A stretch of DNA of 64,000 nt from Pectobacterium versatile. Lineage in GTDB: Bacteria; Pseudomonadota; Gammaproteobacteria; Enterobacterales; Enterobacteriaceae. A program made the position numbers and the translations under genes. The stretch covers positions 62,001-126,000 of the forward strand of contig NZ_JAINZP010000011.1 in assembly GCF_020166435.1 (NCBI RefSeq), in the 5' to 3' direction. Of this stretch, positions 20,573-32,863 are shown in pieces. Position 1 is the stretch's first letter, and each line of letters opens with the position of its first letter. Under the pieces are notes generated by a model, which saw nothing but the letters and a program-made list of their open reading frames with translations, made no database searches and was not told the DNA's origin.

Positions 20573-23005
20573 ATGGCGATCAAAAAGTTGCTCATAGCGT
20601 CGCTGCTGTTTAGCAGCGCAACCGTATACGGTGCAGACGGGTTCGTAGTGAAGGACATTCATTTCGAGGGCCTGCAAAGGGTTGCCGTCGGGGCGGCATT
20701 ACTCAGTATGCCTGTCCGCGTTGGTGATACCATCGGTGACGATGATATCGGTAACACCATCCGTGCCTTGTTTGCGACCGGAAATTTTGAAGATGTTCGC
20801 GTCCTGCGCGATGGCGAAACACTGATTGTGCAGGTGAAAGAACGTCCGACAATCGCCAGCGTCACGTTTTCCGGCAATAAGTCAGTCAAAGACGACATGT
20901 TGAAAGAAAATCTGGAAGCCTCGGGCGTGCGCGTCGGTGAGGCGTTAGACCGCACAGCGCTCACCAGCATCGAAAAAGGACTGGAAGATTTCTACTACAG
21001 CGTAGGTAAGTATAGTGCGTCGGTTAAAGCCGTTGTCACGCCACTACCGCGTAACCGCATAGACCTGAAACTGGTCTTCACGGAAGGCGTTTCCGCCAAG
21101 ATCCAGCAGATTAATATTGTCGGTAACAAAGCGTTCAGTTCCGACGAATTGATCTCCCGTTTTCAACTGCGTGATGAAGTGCCGTGGTGGAACGTGGTTG
21201 GTGACCGTAAATACCAAAAGCAAAAACTGTCTGGCGATTTGGAAACCTTACGGAGTTTCTATCTGGATCGCGGCTATGCGCGTTTCAACATCGATTCCAC
21301 ACAGGTGAGTTTGACGCCAGATAAGAAAGGCATCTATATCACCATCAATATGACGGAAGGAGAGCAGTATAAGCTGTCCGGTGTAACGGTGAAAGGTAAT
21401 CTGGCTGGTCACTCTGCGGAAATCGAAGGATTGACGAAGATTGAACCAGGTGAACTCTACAACGGGACGAAAGTGACCCGAATGGAAGAGGACATCAAGA
21501 AGTTGTTGGGTCGTTATGGTTATGCCTATCCGCGCGTGGTAACACAGCCGGAGATCAACGACGCAGACAAGACGGTGAGATTAAACATCAACGTTGATGC
21601 CGGTAACCGTTTCTATGTGCGTCATATCCGCTTTGATGGTAACGACACGTCTAAAGACTCCGTTCTGCGCCGTGAAATGCGCCAGATGGAAGGCGCTTGG
21701 CTAGGTAACGATCTGGTTGAGCAGGGCAAAGAGCGTTTAAACCGTCTGGGATACTTTGAAAGCGTTGATGTAGAAACGCAGCGTGTTCCCGGCGTGGCCG
21801 ATCAGGTTGATGTAACGTATAAAGTCAAAGAGCGTAATACGGGTACATTCAACTTTGGTGTCGGTTTCGGTACAGAAAGTGGCGTGAGCTTCCAGGCTGG
21901 GGTCCAGCAGGACAACTGGCTGGGAACGGGTAACTCCGTTGGTATCAGTGGGACTAAAAACGACTACCAGACGTATGTTGAGCTGTCACTGACTGACCCG
22001 TACTTTACCGTCGATGGCGTTAGCCTCGGTGGCCGCATATTTTATAACAAATTTGAGGCGTCTGACGCCGATTTGTCTGACTACACCAACGTGAGCTATG
22101 GCGTTGGCAGCACCTTGGGCTTCCCGATTAACGAGAATAACTCACTGCGTGTCGGTCTGGATTATGTACATAACGATCTGTCGGATATGAGACCGCAGGT
22201 GGCGATGTGGCGTTATCTGGATTCCGTGGGTGTTAATCCAGAGGTTGTTGCTGGTAATAACAACAAATCGAGTGCGGACTTCAAAGCGAACGATTTCTTC
22301 CTGAATACTGGATGGTCGTATAACAATCTGGACCGTGGTTACTTCCCGACGAAAGGAACGCGTGCGTCCGCGAATGCCAAGATCGCCGTGCCGGGTTCGG
22401 ACAACGAATACTACAAACTGACGTTTGATTCGGCGAGCTACTATCCGTTGACCGACAGTGGCAAATGGGTGGTGATGGGCCGTACGCGAGCAGGTTTTGC
22501 GGATGGTATCGGTAGTAAAGAAGTGCCGTTCTATGACAACTTTTATGCCGGTGGTTCCAGTACGGTGCGTGGCTTCCAGTCGAATACGATTGGACCTAAA
22601 GCGGCGTATTACAACTGTGCTGTGGGTGCAACGTCGTATTCCGGTTGTCCGATTGATAAAACCAATCTGGATGATGCCGTGGGCGGTAACGCGATGGCCG
22701 TACTGAGTGCGGAACTGATCGTGCCGACGCCGTTCATCAGTGATAAATACGCGAGCTCCGTACGTACGTCCTTCTTTGTTGATGGCGGTACGGTATGGGA
22801 TACCAACTGGAAAAATACACAAGAAACGATTGACGCAGGCGTACCGGATTACAGCAAAGCGAGTAACTTCCGTGTTTCCAGCGGTATCGCGTTGCAATGG
22901 ATGTCTCCGCTTGGGCCATTGGTCTTCTCCTATGCCCAGCCGGTTAAAAAGTACGATGGAGACAAGTCGGAACAATTCCAGTTTAACATTGGCAAAACCT
23001 GGTAG
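20573..23005 (+). CDS. bamA: Outer membrane protein assembly factor BamA
   Basis: BamA is the core of the machine that folds beta-barrel proteins into the outer membrane. The 810-aa precursor has a signal peptide (cut expected after VYGA, residue 20), five POTRA domains (about residues 22-420) and a 16-stranded barrel. The loop-6 motif [16 protein letters not shown] (VRGF) is intact near residue 660, and the chain ends in the aromatic FNIGKTW. ATG 20573 follows TTAGGAAAAA. An extracellular loop around residues 680-710 ([15 protein letters not shown]) carries a cysteine pair, as in E. coli. Confidence 0.98.
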   Translation: MAIKKLLIASLLFSSATVYGADGFVVKDIHFEGLQRVAVGAALLSMPVRVGDTIGDDDIGNTIRALFATGNFEDVRVLRDGETLIVQVKERPTIASVTFSGNKSVKDDMLKENLEASGVRVGEALDRTALTSIEKGLEDFYYSVGKYSASVKAVVTPLPRNRIDLKLVFTEGVSAKIQQINIVGNKAFSSDELISRFQLRDEVPWWNVVGDRKYQKQKLSGDLETLRSFYLDRGYARFNIDSTQVSLTPDKKGIYITINMTEGEQYKLSGVTVKGNLAGHSAEIEGLTKIEPGELYNGTKVTRMEEDIKKLLGRYGYAYPRVVTQPEINDADKTVRLNINVDAGNRFYVRHIRFDGNDTSKDSVLRREMRQMEGAWLGNDLVEQGKERLNRLGYFESVDVETQRVPGVADQVDVTYKVKERNTGTFNFGVGFGTESGVSFQAGVQQDNWLGTGNSVGISGTKNDYQTYVELSLTDPYFTVDGVSLGGRIFYNKFEASDADLSDYTNVSYGVGSTLGFPINENNSLRVGLDYVHNDLSDMRPQVAMWRYLDSVGVNPEVVAGNNNKSSADFKANDFFLNTGWSYNNLDRGYFPTKGTRASANAKIAVPGSDNEYYKLTFDSASYYPLTDSGKWVVMGRTRAGFADGIGSKEVPFYDNFYAGGSSTVRGFQSNTIGPKAAYYNCAVGATSYSGCPIDKTNLDDAVGGNAMAVLSAELIVPTPFISDKYASSVRTSFFVDGGTVWDTNWKNTQETIDAGVPDYSKASNFRVSSGIALQWMSPLGPLVFSYAQPVKKYDGDKSEQFQFNIGKTW

Positions 23006-23056
23006 TGTGACGTCAATAGATCGTATGCAGGGAATGTCGCATCATGATTCGTTGAT

Positions 23057-23100
23057 ATGAATAGTTCATGGACATGAATAGTTGAACATAAACTATTCAT
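23057..23100. repeat. Inverted/direct repeat between bamA and skp
   Basis: ATGAATAGTT occurs at 23057-23066 and 23074-23083 as a direct repeat, and the second copy pairs perfectly with AACTATTCAT at 23091-23100 around a 7-base loop. There is no T-run, so it is not a standard terminator. It may stabilise bamA mRNA or bind a regulator. Confidence 0.6.
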
Positions 23101-23121
23101 GTCATGTCATGTCATGTCATG
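23097..23121. repeat. Pentanucleotide tandem repeat (TCATG)5
   Basis: Five perfect copies of TCATG lie 60 bp before the skp start, directly joined to the inverted repeat at 23074-23100. The length is likely to vary between strains by slippage and could alter skp expression spacing, although it lies downstream of bamA and not in a coding region. Confidence 0.9.
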
Positions 23122-23180
23122 ACGTGATGCTCATAATTAAAGTGTTAAGACACAAATTAGGTTAGGTTGAGGAGTTTATA

Positions 23181-23678
23181 GTGAAAAAGTGGTTATGTGC
23201 CGCAGGCCTCGGTTTAGCATTGGCTGCTTCAGCCAGCGTTCAGGCTGCTGACAAAATTGCCGTTGTTAACGTTTCCAGCATTTTCCAACAGCTGCCGCAG
23301 CGTGAAACCGTTGGCAAACAGCTGGAAAACGAATTCAAAGGTCGTGCTTCTGAACTGCAATCGATGGAAAACGATTTACAGGGCAAGATGCAGAAATTGC
23401 AACGTGATGGTTCTACCATGAAAGCGAGCGATCGCAGCAAAATGGAAAAAGACGTCATGGCGCAGCGCGAGCAGTTCTCTACTAAAGCGCAGGCTTTTGA
23501 GCAGGACAACCGTCGCCGTCAGACTGAAGAACGTAACAAAATCCTGAGCCGTATTCAGGATGCGGTGAAAGCCGTTGCAACCAAAGAAGGTTATGATGTT
23601 GTGATTGACGCTAACGCTGTTGCGTATGTGGCCAATGCTAAAGACATTACTGCCGATGTGCTGAAACAGGTTAAATAA
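23181..23678 (+). CDS. skp: Periplasmic chaperone Skp (OmpH)
   Basis: Skp escorts unfolded outer-membrane proteins through the periplasm to the Bam complex. The 165-aa precursor has a signal peptide with cleavage expected after SVQA (residue 22), a small beta body and a long charged alpha-helical tentacle region (about residues 50-130), then a return to the body ending VLKQVK. The start is GTG 23181 with a strong GAGGAG site. It lies between bamA and lpxD; lpxD begins four bases after its stop. Confidence 0.96.
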   Translation: MKKWLCAAGLGLALAASASVQAADKIAVVNVSSIFQQLPQRETVGKQLENEFKGRASELQSMENDLQGKMQKLQRDGSTMKASDRSKMEKDVMAQREQFSTKAQAFEQDNRRRQTEERNKILSRIQDAVKAVATKEGYDVVIDANAVAYVANAKDITADVLKQVK

Positions 23679-23681
23679 ACC

Positions 23682-24704
23682 ATGTATTCAATTCGACTGG
23701 ACGCGTTAGCTCAACAGTTGGATGCACAATTACACGGTGATGGCGATATCGTCATCACCGGTGTTGCTTCTATGCATTCAGCAAAAACTGGGCAAATTAC
23801 GTTTCTTTCCGACAGTCGTTACCGTGAACAACTGGCTGGGACGCAAGCGTCAGTGGTCGTGCTGACGGAAGCGGATTTACCTTACTGTCAGGTTGCGGCG
23901 CTGGTAGTGAAGAATCCCTATCTTACCTATGCGCGTATGGCGCAACTGCTGGATACGACGCCGCAGCCGGCAACCGATATTGCGCCGAGTGCAGTTATTG
24001 CGCCAGACGTGATGCTGGGCCAGAACGTGTCCGTTGGCGCAAATGCCGTCATCGAATCTGGTGCACAGCTGGGTAATGGCGTTGTCATTGGCCCCGGATG
24101 CTTTATCGGCAAAGATGCCCGCATTGGTGCTGGTACTCGTTTGTGGGCAAATGTAACGATTTATCACCGTGTTGAGCTTGGCGAGCATTGCTTGATCCAG
24201 TCGGGAACGGTGATCGGTTCTGACGGCTTTGGCTATGCTAACGATCGCGGCAACTGGGTGAAGATCCCGCAGTTGGGCACGGTCAGAATTGGCGATCGGG
24301 TTGAAATTGGTGCGAGTACAACCATCGATCGTGGTGCGTTGGATGATACGGTCATTGGCAATGGTGTTATCATTGATAACCAATGTCAGATTGCGCACAA
24401 CGTCGTGATTGGCGACAATACCGCGGTCGCGGGTGGCGTCATTATGGCGGGGAGCTTGAAAATTGGTCGTTATTGCATGATCGGTGGTGCCAGCGTGATT
24501 AACGGGCACATGGAGATCTGCGATAAAGTGACGGTAACGGGAATGGGGATGGTCATGCGACCAATCACAGAACCTGGGGTATACTCTTCGGGCATTCCTT
24601 TGCAACCCAACAAAGTGTGGCGCAAAACTGCAGCGCTGGTGATGAATATTGATGAGATAAGCAAACGGTTGAAAGCCGTTGAACGAAAAGTCGATGACGT
24701 TTAA
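23682..24704 (+). CDS. lpxD: UDP-3-O-(3-hydroxymyristoyl)glucosamine N-acyltransferase LpxD
   Basis: LpxD adds the second hydroxyacyl chain, the third step of lipid A synthesis. The 340-aa protein has an N-terminal uridine-binding domain, a left-handed beta-helix (about residues 105-310) rich in hexapeptides, and the catalytic histidine in [16 protein letters not shown] near residue 239. It ends with an alpha-helical tail. It is in the conserved skp-lpxD-fabZ-lpxA-lpxB series. Confidence 0.97.
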   Translation: MYSIRLDALAQQLDAQLHGDGDIVITGVASMHSAKTGQITFLSDSRYREQLAGTQASVVVLTEADLPYCQVAALVVKNPYLTYARMAQLLDTTPQPATDIAPSAVIAPDVMLGQNVSVGANAVIESGAQLGNGVVIGPGCFIGKDARIGAGTRLWANVTIYHRVELGEHCLIQSGTVIGSDGFGYANDRGNWVKIPQLGTVRIGDRVEIGASTTIDRGALDDTVIGNGVIIDNQCQIAHNVVIGDNTAVAGGVIMAGSLKIGRYCMIGGASVINGHMEICDKVTVTGMGMVMRPITEPGVYSSGIPLQPNKVWRKTAALVMNIDEISKRLKAVERKVDDV

Positions 24705-24805
24705 TCACTCGCGTTTTATTTGCGGCCTGCCTGAAGACACCTAATTTAGGGTCTGCGCAGGCCGTGTTGTTGATGGCATCAGTTTTTATGGACAGGAAGA
24801 GTATT

Positions 24806-25261
24806 TTGACTACTGACACTCATACTCTGAATATTGAAGAGATTTTAGAATTATTACCGCACCGTTTCCCGTTTTTGCTGGTTGATCGGGTACTGGATTT
24901 TGAAGAAGGGAAGTTTCTGCGGGCGGTGAAAAACGTCTCTTTCAACGAACCCTTCTTTCAGGGGCATTTCCCGGGTAAACCGATTTTTCCTGGCGTGTTG
25001 ATTCTGGAAGCCATGGCTCAGGCTACCGGTATTCTTGCGTTTAAAAGCGTAGGTAAACTGGAGCCGGGTGAGCTGTATTATTTCGCCGCTGTGGACGAAG
25101 CGCGCTTTAAGCGCCCCGTGCAGCCAGGCGATCAAATGATCCTTGAAGTTGAATTCATTAAAGAGCGTCGTGGCGTTGCACGCTTTAAAGGTGTTGCCAA
25201 AGTTGATGGCGAAGTGGCCTGTGAAGCGACAATGATGTGTGCTCGTCGTCGGGAGTCCTGA
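24806..25261 (+). CDS. fabZ: 3-hydroxyacyl-[acyl-carrier-protein] dehydratase FabZ
   Basis: FabZ dehydrates 3-hydroxyacyl-ACP in fatty acid elongation and competes with LpxA for hydroxymyristoyl-ACP. The 151-aa hot-dog-fold enzyme has the catalytic histidine in [15 protein letters not shown] near residue 54 and glutamate in LILEAMAQ near residue 68. I chose TTG 24806 because it matches the family N-terminus ([18 protein letters not shown]), follows AGGAAGAG, and E. coli fabZ also uses TTG; the frame extends 14 codons upstream. Confidence 0.96.
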   Translation: MTTDTHTLNIEEILELLPHRFPFLLVDRVLDFEEGKFLRAVKNVSFNEPFFQGHFPGKPIFPGVLILEAMAQATGILAFKSVGKLEPGELYYFAAVDEARFKRPVQPGDQMILEVEFIKERRGVARFKGVAKVDGEVACEATMMCARRRES

Positions 25262-25265
25262 TAAC

Positions 25266-26054
25266 GTGATTGATCAAACCGCCTTTATTCACCCCAGCTC
25301 GATTGTTGAAGACGGTGCCATTATTGGTGCTGGCGTTCATATTGGCCCGTTCTGCTATATCGGTTCTCAGGCTGAGATCGGTGCGGGGACGGTGCTGAAA
25401 TCACATATCGTCGTCAATGGCGTCACTAAAATTGGTCGCGACAACGAAGTCTATCAGTTCACGTCAATTGGTGAAGTGAATCAGGATCTCAAATATGCTG
25501 GGGAACCGACTCGCGTTGAGATTGGCGATCGTAACCGCATCCGTGAGAGCGTCACGATTCATCGTGGTACGTCGCAGGGCGGTGGGTTGACTAAAGTCGG
25601 TAGCGATAATTTGTTGATGATCAACACGCATATTGCACACGACTGCGTAGTAGGTAATCGCTGTATTCTGGCGAATAACGCGACGTTGGGTGGGCATGTT
25701 TCCGTTGATGATTTTGCAATTATCGGCGGGATGACCGCGGTACACCAATTCTGCATTATCGGTGCTCACGTTATGGTTGGTGGGTGCTCTGGTGTGGCGC
25801 AAGATGTTCCACCGTATGTTATCGCACAGGGTAACCACGCTACGCCGTTCGGCCTGAACATTGAAGGCCTGAAGCGCCGTGGATTCGAAAAAGATACCCT
25901 GCACGCGATTCGTAACGCGTACAAGCTTCTCTACCGCAGCGGTAAAACGCTGGACGAAGTGAAACCGGAAATTGAAGCGCTGGCGGCTGAACACCCGGCG
26001 GTGCAGGCGTTTACCGATTTCTTTGCCCGCTCCACGCGCGGCATCATTCGTTAA
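25266..26054 (+). CDS. lpxA: UDP-N-acetylglucosamine O-acyltransferase LpxA
   Basis: LpxA starts lipid A synthesis by acylating UDP-GlcNAc. The 262-aa protein is almost entirely a left-handed beta-helix; the catalytic histidine is in [14 protein letters not shown] near residue 125, and [17 protein letters not shown] is conserved. The start is GTG 25266, four bases after the fabZ stop, giving exactly the family length. The C-terminal helical domain ends [11 protein letters not shown]. Confidence 0.97.
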   Translation: MIDQTAFIHPSSIVEDGAIIGAGVHIGPFCYIGSQAEIGAGTVLKSHIVVNGVTKIGRDNEVYQFTSIGEVNQDLKYAGEPTRVEIGDRNRIRESVTIHRGTSQGGGLTKVGSDNLLMINTHIAHDCVVGNRCILANNATLGGHVSVDDFAIIGGMTAVHQFCIIGAHVMVGGCSGVAQDVPPYVIAQGNHATPFGLNIEGLKRRGFEKDTLHAIRNAYKLLYRSGKTLDEVKPEIEALAAEHPAVQAFTDFFARSTRGIIR

Positions 26055-26057
26055 TCC

Positions 26058-27209
26058 ATGTCATCACGTCCTTTGACTATTGGGCTGGTCGCCGGAGAAA
26101 CTTCCGGCGACATCCTTGGCGCAGGCCTGATCCGAGCGCTAAAAGAAAAGGTGCCGGATGCGCGGTTTGTCGGCGTTGCCGGGCCACGTATGCAGGCCGA
26201 AGGCTGTGAAACCTGGTACGAGATGGAAGAGCTGGCCGTCATGGGTATTGTTGAGGTGCTTGAACGGCTTCCTCGCCTGCTGAAAATTCGGCGGGATTTA
26301 ACCCAGCGCTTTAGCGAACTTCAACCTGATGTTTTTGTGGGCATTGATGCCCCTGATTTCAATATCACGCTAGAGGGAAACCTCAAGCAGCGCGGTATCA
26401 ATACTATTCACTACGTCAGCCCTTCTGTATGGGCATGGCGGCAAAAACGCGTTTTCAAAATAGGTAAAGCGACCAATCTGGTGCTGGCCTTCTTGCCTTT
26501 TGAAAAAGCGTTTTACGATCGTTTCAATGTCCCTTGTCGCTTTATCGGTCATACTATGGCTGATGCGATGCCGCTGCATCCCGATAAACTGGCAGCACGC
26601 GCGACGTTGGGTATTGCGCCTGATGTGCATTGTCTGGCGCTGTTGCCGGGCAGTCGCGGTGCAGAAGTTGAAATGCTTAGTGCAGATTTTCTCAATACGG
26701 CTGTGCTACTGCGCCAGCATTTTCCCGATCTGGAAATCGTGGTTCCGCTGGTCAACAGCAAGCGGCGTGAACAGTTTGAGCGGATAAAAAGTAGCGTGGC
26801 GCCCGATCTGCGCGTGCACCTGCTGGATGGGCAGGCACGTGAAGCTATGATTGCCAGTGATGCGGCACTATTGGCATCCGGTACGGCGGCGCTGGAGTGC
26901 ATGCTGGCTAAATGCCCGATGGTTGTCGGTTATCGCATGAAGCCTTTTACCTTTTGGCTCGCACAACGCTTGGTCAAAACGCCGTGGGTGTCGCTGCCGA
27001 ATTTGCTGGCTGGGCGCGAACTGGTGACGGAATTGCTTCAGACAGACTGTACGCCGGATAAGTTGGCTGCTGCGCTGCTGCCGCTGTTTGCAGATACGAA
27101 AGAAATGGCTGAGCTACGCACGACGTTTGCAGATTTGCATCAGCAGATCCGCTGTAACGCCGATGAGCAAGCGGCTCAGACGGTACTGGAATTAGTAAAG
27201 CCATGTTAG
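26058..27209 (+). CDS. lpxB: Lipid-A-disaccharide synthase LpxB
   Basis: LpxB is the GT-B-fold (GT19) glycosyltransferase that joins UDP-diacylglucosamine and lipid X. The 383-aa protein starts [20 protein letters not shown] and carries [18 protein letters not shown] near residue 115 and the nucleotide-binding [14 protein letters not shown] near residue 198. It begins three bases after lpxA, and its end overlaps one possible start of rnhB, so the genes are probably translationally coupled. Confidence 0.97.
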   Translation: MSSRPLTIGLVAGETSGDILGAGLIRALKEKVPDARFVGVAGPRMQAEGCETWYEMEELAVMGIVEVLERLPRLLKIRRDLTQRFSELQPDVFVGIDAPDFNITLEGNLKQRGINTIHYVSPSVWAWRQKRVFKIGKATNLVLAFLPFEKAFYDRFNVPCRFIGHTMADAMPLHPDKLAARATLGIAPDVHCLALLPGSRGAEVEMLSADFLNTAVLLRQHFPDLEIVVPLVNSKRREQFERIKSSVAPDLRVHLLDGQAREAMIASDAALLASGTAALECMLAKCPMVVGYRMKPFTFWLAQRLVKTPWVSLPNLLAGRELVTELLQTDCTPDKLAAALLPLFADTKEMAELRTTFADLHQQIRCNADEQAAQTVLELVKPC

Positions 27210-27229
27210 TAAAACCATCTAATAAAACC

Positions 27230-27826
27230 ATGACTGAAATTTTTATTTATCCGCAGGCAACCTGTATCGCTGGCGTTGATGAAGTGGGCCGTGGCCCTCT
27301 GGTTGGCGCGGTCGTAACGGCTGCGGTGATTCTTGATCCAACTAGGCCAATTGTCGGGTTGGCGGATTCCAAACAACTGAGTGAAAAACGTCGGCTGTCG
27401 CTCTATGATGAAATCAAAGAGAAGGCGCTGGCATGGAGCCTTGGCCGTGCGGAACCGGAAGAGATTGATCAACTGAATATCCTGCATGCTACCATGCTGG
27501 CAATGCAGCGTGCGGTGGCTGGGTTGGCTATCGTGCCTGATTTTGTTCTCGTTGACGGCAACCGTTGCCCAGCCTTGCCGATGTCTGCTCAGGCGGTCGT
27601 TAAAGGGGATAGCCGTGTGGCAGAAATCAGTGCGGCCTCGATTATGGCGAAAGTCACTCGCGATCGTGAGATGGTCGAGTTAGATCAACGCTTCCCCGCT
27701 TATGGTTTTGCCCAACACAAAGGCTATCCAACGGCTTTTCATCTGGAGAAACTGGCCGCACTGGGTGCCACTGAGTTTCACCGTCGGAGCTTCGCGCCAG
27801 TCAAACGTGCATTAGGCCTGGCGTAA
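27230..27826 (+). CDS. rnhB: Ribonuclease HII
   Basis: RNase HII cuts at single ribonucleotides embedded in DNA, the start of ribonucleotide excision repair. The 198-aa enzyme has the catalytic acidic residues in [17 protein letters not shown] (residue 12), in VLVDGNRCP near residue 105 and in the KVTRDREM region. ATG 27230 gives the family length; ATG 27203, inside lpxB, would add nine residues and neither has a strong ribosome site. It lies between lpxB and dnaE as in E. coli. Confidence 0.95.
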   Translation: MTEIFIYPQATCIAGVDEVGRGPLVGAVVTAAVILDPTRPIVGLADSKQLSEKRRLSLYDEIKEKALAWSLGRAEPEEIDQLNILHATMLAMQRAVAGLAIVPDFVLVDGNRCPALPMSAQAVVKGDSRVAEISAASIMAKVTRDREMVELDQRFPAYGFAQHKGYPTAFHLEKLAALGATEFHRRSFAPVKRALGLA

Positions 27827-27911
27827 ACATCATCATTAACTCTCGGTATGGCGTGCGCACGTAAGCGTGTCGTTGCCATGCTGACTAATCGATAAATTCT
27901 GGGATCTGGAG

Positions 27912-30900
27912 ATGGCCGAACCACGTTTTGTTCACCTGCGTGTTCATAGTGACTATTCCATGATCGATGGGCTGGCCAAAGTCGGTCCGCTGGTAAAAAA
28001 AGCGGCGGCACTCGGTATGCCAGCGCTGGCGATTACCGATTTTACCAATCTGTGTGGGCTGGTTAAGTTCTATGGCAGCGCGCATGGCGCGGGAATCAAG
28101 CCCATTATTGGCGCAGATTTCTGTGTCGAAAGCGACGAATTAGGTGATGAGCTCGCGCATCTTACCGTTCTGGCAATGAATAATGCTGGCTACCAGAATC
28201 TCACGCTGCTGATTTCCCAGGCTTATCAACGAGGTTATGGTGCTGCTGGGCCGACGATTGACCGGGATTGGCTGATTGAGCATCAGGAGGGGCTGATTTT
28301 ACTGTCTGGCGGCCGTCGGGGTGATGTCGGTCAATTTTTGCTGCGCGGTAACCAGACGCAAGCCGAACAGTGTCTGGCTTTCTATCAGGAACACTTCCCC
28401 CAGCGTTACTATCTGGAATTGATCCGCACGTCCCGCCCCGATGAAGAAAGCTATTTGCACGCGGCCGTCGAGTTGGCGACGAAGCACAGGGTACCCGTGG
28501 TGGCGACCAATGAAGTGTGTTTTATCAGCACCGATGATTTTGATGCTCACGAAATCCGCGTGGCTATTCACGACGGCTACACGCTTGATGACCCCAAACG
28601 TCCGCGTCATTACAGTCCGCAGCAGTACATGCGTTCCGAAGAGGAAATGTGCGAGCTGTTTGCGGATATCCCCGAAGCGCTGGCTAACAGCGTTGAAATT
28701 GCCAAGCGCTGTAATGTAACGATTCGCTTGGGTGAGTATTTCCTGCCGCAGTTCCCGACGGGCGACATGAGTACGGCAGATTTTCTGGTTCAGTGCTCGA
28801 AAAAGGGGCTGGAGGAGCGTCTCGAATTTTTGTTCCCCGATCCGGAAGTGCGCGCTGAGCGTCGGCCTGAATATGATGAGCGTCTGGACATTGAACTGGG
28901 CGTAATCAACCAGATGGGGTTCCCCGGCTACTTCCTGATCGTCATGGAGTTTATTCAGTGGTCGAAGGATAACGATGTGCCCGTTGGGCCGGGACGTGGT
29001 TCCGGTGCGGGCTCGTTAGTGGCCTACGCGCTGAAAATCACCGATCTGGACCCGTTGGAATTCGACCTGCTGTTTGAACGCTTCCTCAACCCTGAACGTG
29101 TCTCCATGCCTGACTTCGACGTCGATTTTTGCATGGAAAAACGCGACAAGGTTATCGATCACGTTGCGGAAATGTACGGGCGTGATGCGGTATCGCAGAT
29201 TATCACCTTCGGTACGATGGCGGCGAAAGCGGTGATTCGTGATGTAGGGCGCGTGCTTGGGCACCCTTATGGGTTTGTCGATCGTATTTCAAAACTGGTG
29301 CCGCCCGATCCGGGCATGACGCTGGAAAAAGCGTTTGCTGCCGAACCGCAACTACCAGAAATTTATGAAGCCGATGAGGAAGTTAAGGCTCTCATCGATA
29401 TGGCACGCAAGCTCGAAGGGGTAACGCGTAACGCTGGTAAACATGCGGGTGGGGTCGTGATATCGCCCACCAAGATTACCGATTTCGCGCCGCTGTATTG
29501 CGATGCGGAAGGGAACCATCCGGTTACCCAGTTTGACAAGAACGATGTGGAATATGCTGGGCTGGTGAAGTTTGACTTCCTTGGCCTGCGTACGTTGACC
29601 ATCATCGACTGGGCGCTGGGAATGATTAACGCCCGCCGTGCGAAGCAAGGGCAGGAACCGATTGATATCGCGGCGATCCCGCTCAATGATAAGAAAAGTT
29701 TCGATATGTTGCAACGCTCGGAAACCACCGCGGTATTCCAGCTTGAATCGCGTGGCATGAAAGACCTGATCAAGCGTCTGAAACCCGACTGCTTTGAAGA
29801 TATGATCGCACTGGTGGCGCTGTTCCGCCCCGGCCCGCTGCAATCCGGTATGGTGGATAACTTCATCGACCGTAAGCATGGCCGTGAGGCGATTTCGTAT
29901 CCTGATATCGAGTGGCAGCACGAGTCACTTAAGCCCGTGCTGGAGCCGACCTACGGTATCATCCTGTATCAGGAACAGGTCATGCAGATTGCGCAGGTTC
30001 TGGCGGGTTATACGCTGGGCGGTGCGGATATGCTGCGCCGTGCGATGGGGAAAAAGAACCCTGTCGAGATGGCGAAGCAGCGTGGTGGCTTTGAAGATGG
30101 GGCCAAATCTCGCGGTGTGAACGGCGAACTGGCGGTTAAAATTTTCGACCTGGTGGAAAAATTCGCTGGTTACGGCTTTAATAAATCTCACTCCGCTGCC
30201 TATGCGCTGGTGTCTTACCAAACGCTGTGGCTAAAAGCGCACTATCCGGCTGAATTCATGGCGGCGGTGATGACGGCTGATATGGACAACACGGATAAAG
30301 TGGTGGGACTGGTTGATGAATGCTGGCGGATGGAGTTAAAAATCCTGCCCCCAGATATCAACAGCGGGCTGTATCACTTCCACGTGAACGACGATTGCGA
30401 GATTGTTTACGGCATCGGGGCGATTAAAGGCGTCGGTGAAGGTCCGATTGAGGCGATTATTGAAGCGCGTAATCAGGGCGGTTATTTTAGAGAGCTGTTT
30501 GACCTTTGCGCGCGCACGGACATTAAAAAGCTGAACCGCCGCGTGTTGGAAAAGCTAATTATGTCTGGGGCGTTCGACCGTCTGGGGCCGCATCGTGCCG
30601 CGCTGATGAATTCATTGGCTGATGCACTGAAGGCAGCAGATCAGCATGCGAAAGCGGAGGCTACCGGTCAGGTCGATATGTTCGGCGTGCTGGCCGATGC
30701 GCCTGAGCAGGTTGAGCAATCTTACAGCACCGTGCCACCGTGGCCAGAGCAGGTCGTGCTGGATGGTGAGCGGGAAACGCTGGGGTTGTACCTGACTGGT
30801 CACCCGATCACGCAATATATTAAGGAAATTGAACGCTATGCTGGTGGCGTGCGTTTGAAAGATATGCACCCGACGGATCGGGGTAAAATGACCACTGCCG

Positions 30901-31394
30901 TTGGGCTGGTGTTGGCGGCTCGCGTCATGGTAACCAAGCGGGGTAACCGTATTGGTGTCTGTACATTGGACGATCGTTCCGGTCGTCTTGAGATAATGCT
31001 GTTTACCGATGCATTGGAAAAATATCAGCATTTACTTGAGAAAGACCGTATCCTTATCGCCAGTGGACAGGTCAGCTTTGATGACTTCAGCGGCGGGCTT
31101 AAAATGACCGTCCGAGAGTTAATGGATATCAGTGAAGCGCGGGAAAAATACGCGCGCGGGCTTGCTATCTCGCTGACTGACAGGCAAATTGATGACCAGC
31201 TATTAAACCGTCTCCGCCAATCGTTGGAACCCCATCGTTCGGGGACGATCCCAGTGCATCTCTATTACCAGCGTGAAGATGCGCGCGCTCGGTTACGTTT
31301 CGGCGCAGCATGGCGTGTAACGCCTGCCGATGCGCTACTGAACGAGCTGCGCACATTAGTGGGTAATGAGCAGGTGGAACTGGAATTTGACTAA
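27912..31394 (+). CDS. dnaE: DNA polymerase III subunit alpha
   Basis: This is the replicative polymerase catalytic subunit, 1160 aa, the same length as in E. coli. Domains in order: PHP domain (about residues 1-280) starting [15 protein letters not shown]; palm with [16 protein letters not shown] near residue 360 and the catalytic aspartates in [13 protein letters not shown] near residue 401; fingers with [14 protein letters not shown] near residue 700; helix-hairpin-helix and beta-clamp-binding region; C-terminal OB fold and tau-binding domain. ATG 27912 follows GGATCTGGAG. accA follows after 12 bases. Confidence 0.98.
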   Translation: MAEPRFVHLRVHSDYSMIDGLAKVGPLVKKAAALGMPALAITDFTNLCGLVKFYGSAHGAGIKPIIGADFCVESDELGDELAHLTVLAMNNAGYQNLTLLISQAYQRGYGAAGPTIDRDWLIEHQEGLILLSGGRRGDVGQFLLRGNQTQAEQCLAFYQEHFPQRYYLELIRTSRPDEESYLHAAVELATKHRVPVVATNEVCFISTDDFDAHEIRVAIHDGYTLDDPKRPRHYSPQQYMRSEEEMCELFADIPEALANSVEIAKRCNVTIRLGEYFLPQFPTGDMSTADFLVQCSKKGLEERLEFLFPDPEVRAERRPEYDERLDIELGVINQMGFPGYFLIVMEFIQWSKDNDVPVGPGRGSGAGSLVAYALKITDLDPLEFDLLFERFLNPERVSMPDFDVDFCMEKRDKVIDHVAEMYGRDAVSQIITFGTMAAKAVIRDVGRVLGHPYGFVDRISKLVPPDPGMTLEKAFAAEPQLPEIYEADEEVKALIDMARKLEGVTRNAGKHAGGVVISPTKITDFAPLYCDAEGNHPVTQFDKNDVEYAGLVKFDFLGLRTLTIIDWALGMINARRAKQGQEPIDIAAIPLNDKKSFDMLQRSETTAVFQLESRGMKDLIKRLKPDCFEDMIALVALFRPGPLQSGMVDNFIDRKHGREAISYPDIEWQHESLKPVLEPTYGIILYQEQVMQIAQVLAGYTLGGADMLRRAMGKKNPVEMAKQRGGFEDGAKSRGVNGELAVKIFDLVEKFAGYGFNKSHSAAYALVSYQTLWLKAHYPAEFMAAVMTADMDNTDKVVGLVDECWRMELKILPPDINSGLYHFHVNDDCEIVYGIGAIKGVGEGPIEAIIEARNQGGYFRELFDLCARTDIKKLNRRVLEKLIMSGAFDRLGPHRAALMNSLADALKAADQHAKAEATGQVDMFGVLADAPEQVEQSYSTVPPWPEQVVLDGERETLGLYLTGHPITQYIKEIERYAGGVRLKDMHPTDRGKMTTAVGLVLAARVMVTKRGNRIGVCTLDDRSGRLEIMLFTDALEKYQHLLEKDRILIASGQVSFDDFSGGLKMTVRELMDISEAREKYARGLAISLTDRQIDDQLLNRLRQSLEPHRSGTIPVHLYYQREDARARLRFGAAWRVTPADALLNELRTLVGNEQVELEFD

Positions 31395-31406
31395 TATAGG
31401 AATACT

Positions 31407-32366
31407 ATGAGTCTGAATTTTCTTGATTTTGAGCAGCCGATTGCAGAGTTGGAAGCGAAAATTGACTCGCTGACTGCAGTCAGCCGTCAAGACGAAAAAT
31501 TAGATATTAATCTGGACGAAGAAGTCCAGCGACTGCGTGAGAAGAGCGTTGAACTGACGCGCAAAATCTTCGCCGATTTGGGTGCCTGGCAGGTTGCGCA
31601 ATTAGCGCGCCATCCGCAACGTCCTTATACGCTTGATTATATTAAGTATATCTTTACCGACTTTGATGAATTGGCTGGCGATCGTGCCTATGGCGATGAT
31701 AAAGCCATTGTCGGCGGGATTGCCCGTTTGGAGGGGCGCCCGGTGATGATCATTGGTCATCAGAAAGGACGTGAAACCAAAGAAAAGATTCGCCGTAATT
31801 TCGGCATGCCAGCACCGGAAGGTTATCGCAAAGCGCTGCGCCTGATGGAAATGGCCGATCGTTTCAGGATGCCGATTATCACCTTTATCGACACGCCAGG
31901 AGCCTATCCGGGGGTTGGTGCAGAAGAACGCGGTCAGTCTGAGGCTATCGCGCGTAACCTGCGTGAAATGTCGACGCTGCGTGTGCCAATCATCTGTACC
32001 GTTATCGGTGAAGGTGGTTCTGGTGGTGCACTGGCTATCGGCGTGGGTGACAAGGTCAACATGCTGCAATACAGCACCTACTCGGTTATTTCACCGGAAG
32101 GCTGTGCGTCTATCCTGTGGAAGAGTGCGGATAAAGCGCCGTTGGCGGCCGAAGCCATGGGCATCATTGCGCCGCGTCTGAAAGAGCTGAAACTGATTGA
32201 TACCGTGATCCCTGAGCCGTTGGGTTCTGCGCACCGTAATGTCCCAGCGATGGCAGAGTCTCTGAAAGCACAGCTGCTGGCCGATCTGCTCGATCTCGAC
32301 GGCCTGACTGAAGAAGAGCTGTTGAACCGCCGTTATCAGCGTTTGATGAATTATGGTTACTGCTGA
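31407..32366 (+). CDS. accA: Acetyl-CoA carboxylase carboxyltransferase subunit alpha
   Basis: AccA is the alpha subunit of the carboxyltransferase that, with AccD, makes malonyl-CoA. The 319-aa crotonase-fold protein contains [20 protein letters not shown] near residue 155 and [15 protein letters not shown] near residue 200, the CoA/carboxybiotin site. It is cotranscribed with dnaE by position and ends before a terminator. ldcC, which follows accA in E. coli, is not here. Confidence 0.97.
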   Translation: MSLNFLDFEQPIAELEAKIDSLTAVSRQDEKLDINLDEEVQRLREKSVELTRKIFADLGAWQVAQLARHPQRPYTLDYIKYIFTDFDELAGDRAYGDDKAIVGGIARLEGRPVMIIGHQKGRETKEKIRRNFGMPAPEGYRKALRLMEMADRFRMPIITFIDTPGAYPGVGAEERGQSEAIARNLREMSTLRVPIICTVIGEGGSGGALAIGVGDKVNMLQYSTYSVISPEGCASILWKSADKAPLAAEAMGIIAPRLKELKLIDTVIPEPLGSAHRNVPAMAESLKAQLLADLLDLDGLTEEELLNRRYQRLMNYGYC

Positions 32367-32423
32367 TAAGGTGATTGTCTGATTGATGTATTATCAATCA
32401 GTCAATTCTGGCATTACCTTGAG

Positions 32424-32455
32424 AATCCGTTGTCAGAAATGACAGCGGATTTTTT
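32424..32455 (+). terminator. Intrinsic terminator after accA
   Basis: AATCCG plus TGTCA pairs with TGACA plus CGGATT (32424-32451, one mismatch pair), loop GAAA, followed by a T-run to 32455. It separates accA from yaeR. Confidence 0.8.
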
Positions 32456-32473
32456 GCTATGAGGGTTTGAAGC

Positions 32474-32863
32474 ATGCTGAAGTTGCTCGATGTCCATCAC
32501 ATTGCGGTTATTGCCTCTGACTATGAACGCAGCAAGGCATTTTATTGTGATGTGCTGGGGTTTACGTTGAACAACGAGGTCTACCGTGAAGCGCGACAGT
32601 CTTGGAAAGGAGATCTCTCGCTGAATGGGCGTTATACCATTGAGCTCTTTTCTTTCCCTCACCCACCTGCGCGCGTGAGTCGTCCGGAAGCCTGTGGACT
32701 ACGCCACCTTGCTTTTGCCGTGGCTAATGTAGAACAGGCCGTCGCCTCGTTGGAGCTGGCTTGCGTTATCTGTGAACCTGTCCGGATCGATCCTGAAACG
32801 CAGCAGCGCTTCACCTTTTTCTCCGATCCTGACGGCTTGCCTTTAGAACTGTATGAGATCTGA
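32474..32863 (+). CDS. yaeR: VOC (glyoxalase-like) metalloprotein YaeR
   Basis: This is a 129-aa single vicinal-oxygen-chelate domain protein (two beta-alpha-beta-beta-beta modules). DVHHIAVIASDYERSKAFY gives the first metal-ligand histidine near residue 9, and FFSDPDGLPLELYE closes the second module with a metal-ligand glutamate. The substrate is unknown; related to glyoxalase I/fosfomycin-resistance folds but without evidence for those activities. ATG 32474 follows ATGAGGG. Its end overlaps the possible tilS ATG start. Confidence 0.9.
   Translation: MLKLLDVHHIAVIASDYERSKAFYCDVLGFTLNNEVYREARQSWKGDLSLNGRYTIELFSFPHPPARVSRPEACGLRHLAFAVANVEQAVASLELACVICEPVRIDPETQQRFTFFSDPDGLPLELYEI

Noticed and set aside
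22142..22975. 277-codon minus-strand ORF over the bamA barrel
   Set aside because: Antisense shadow of bamA; composition is rich in R and T from reverse codons, and no known domain is visible.
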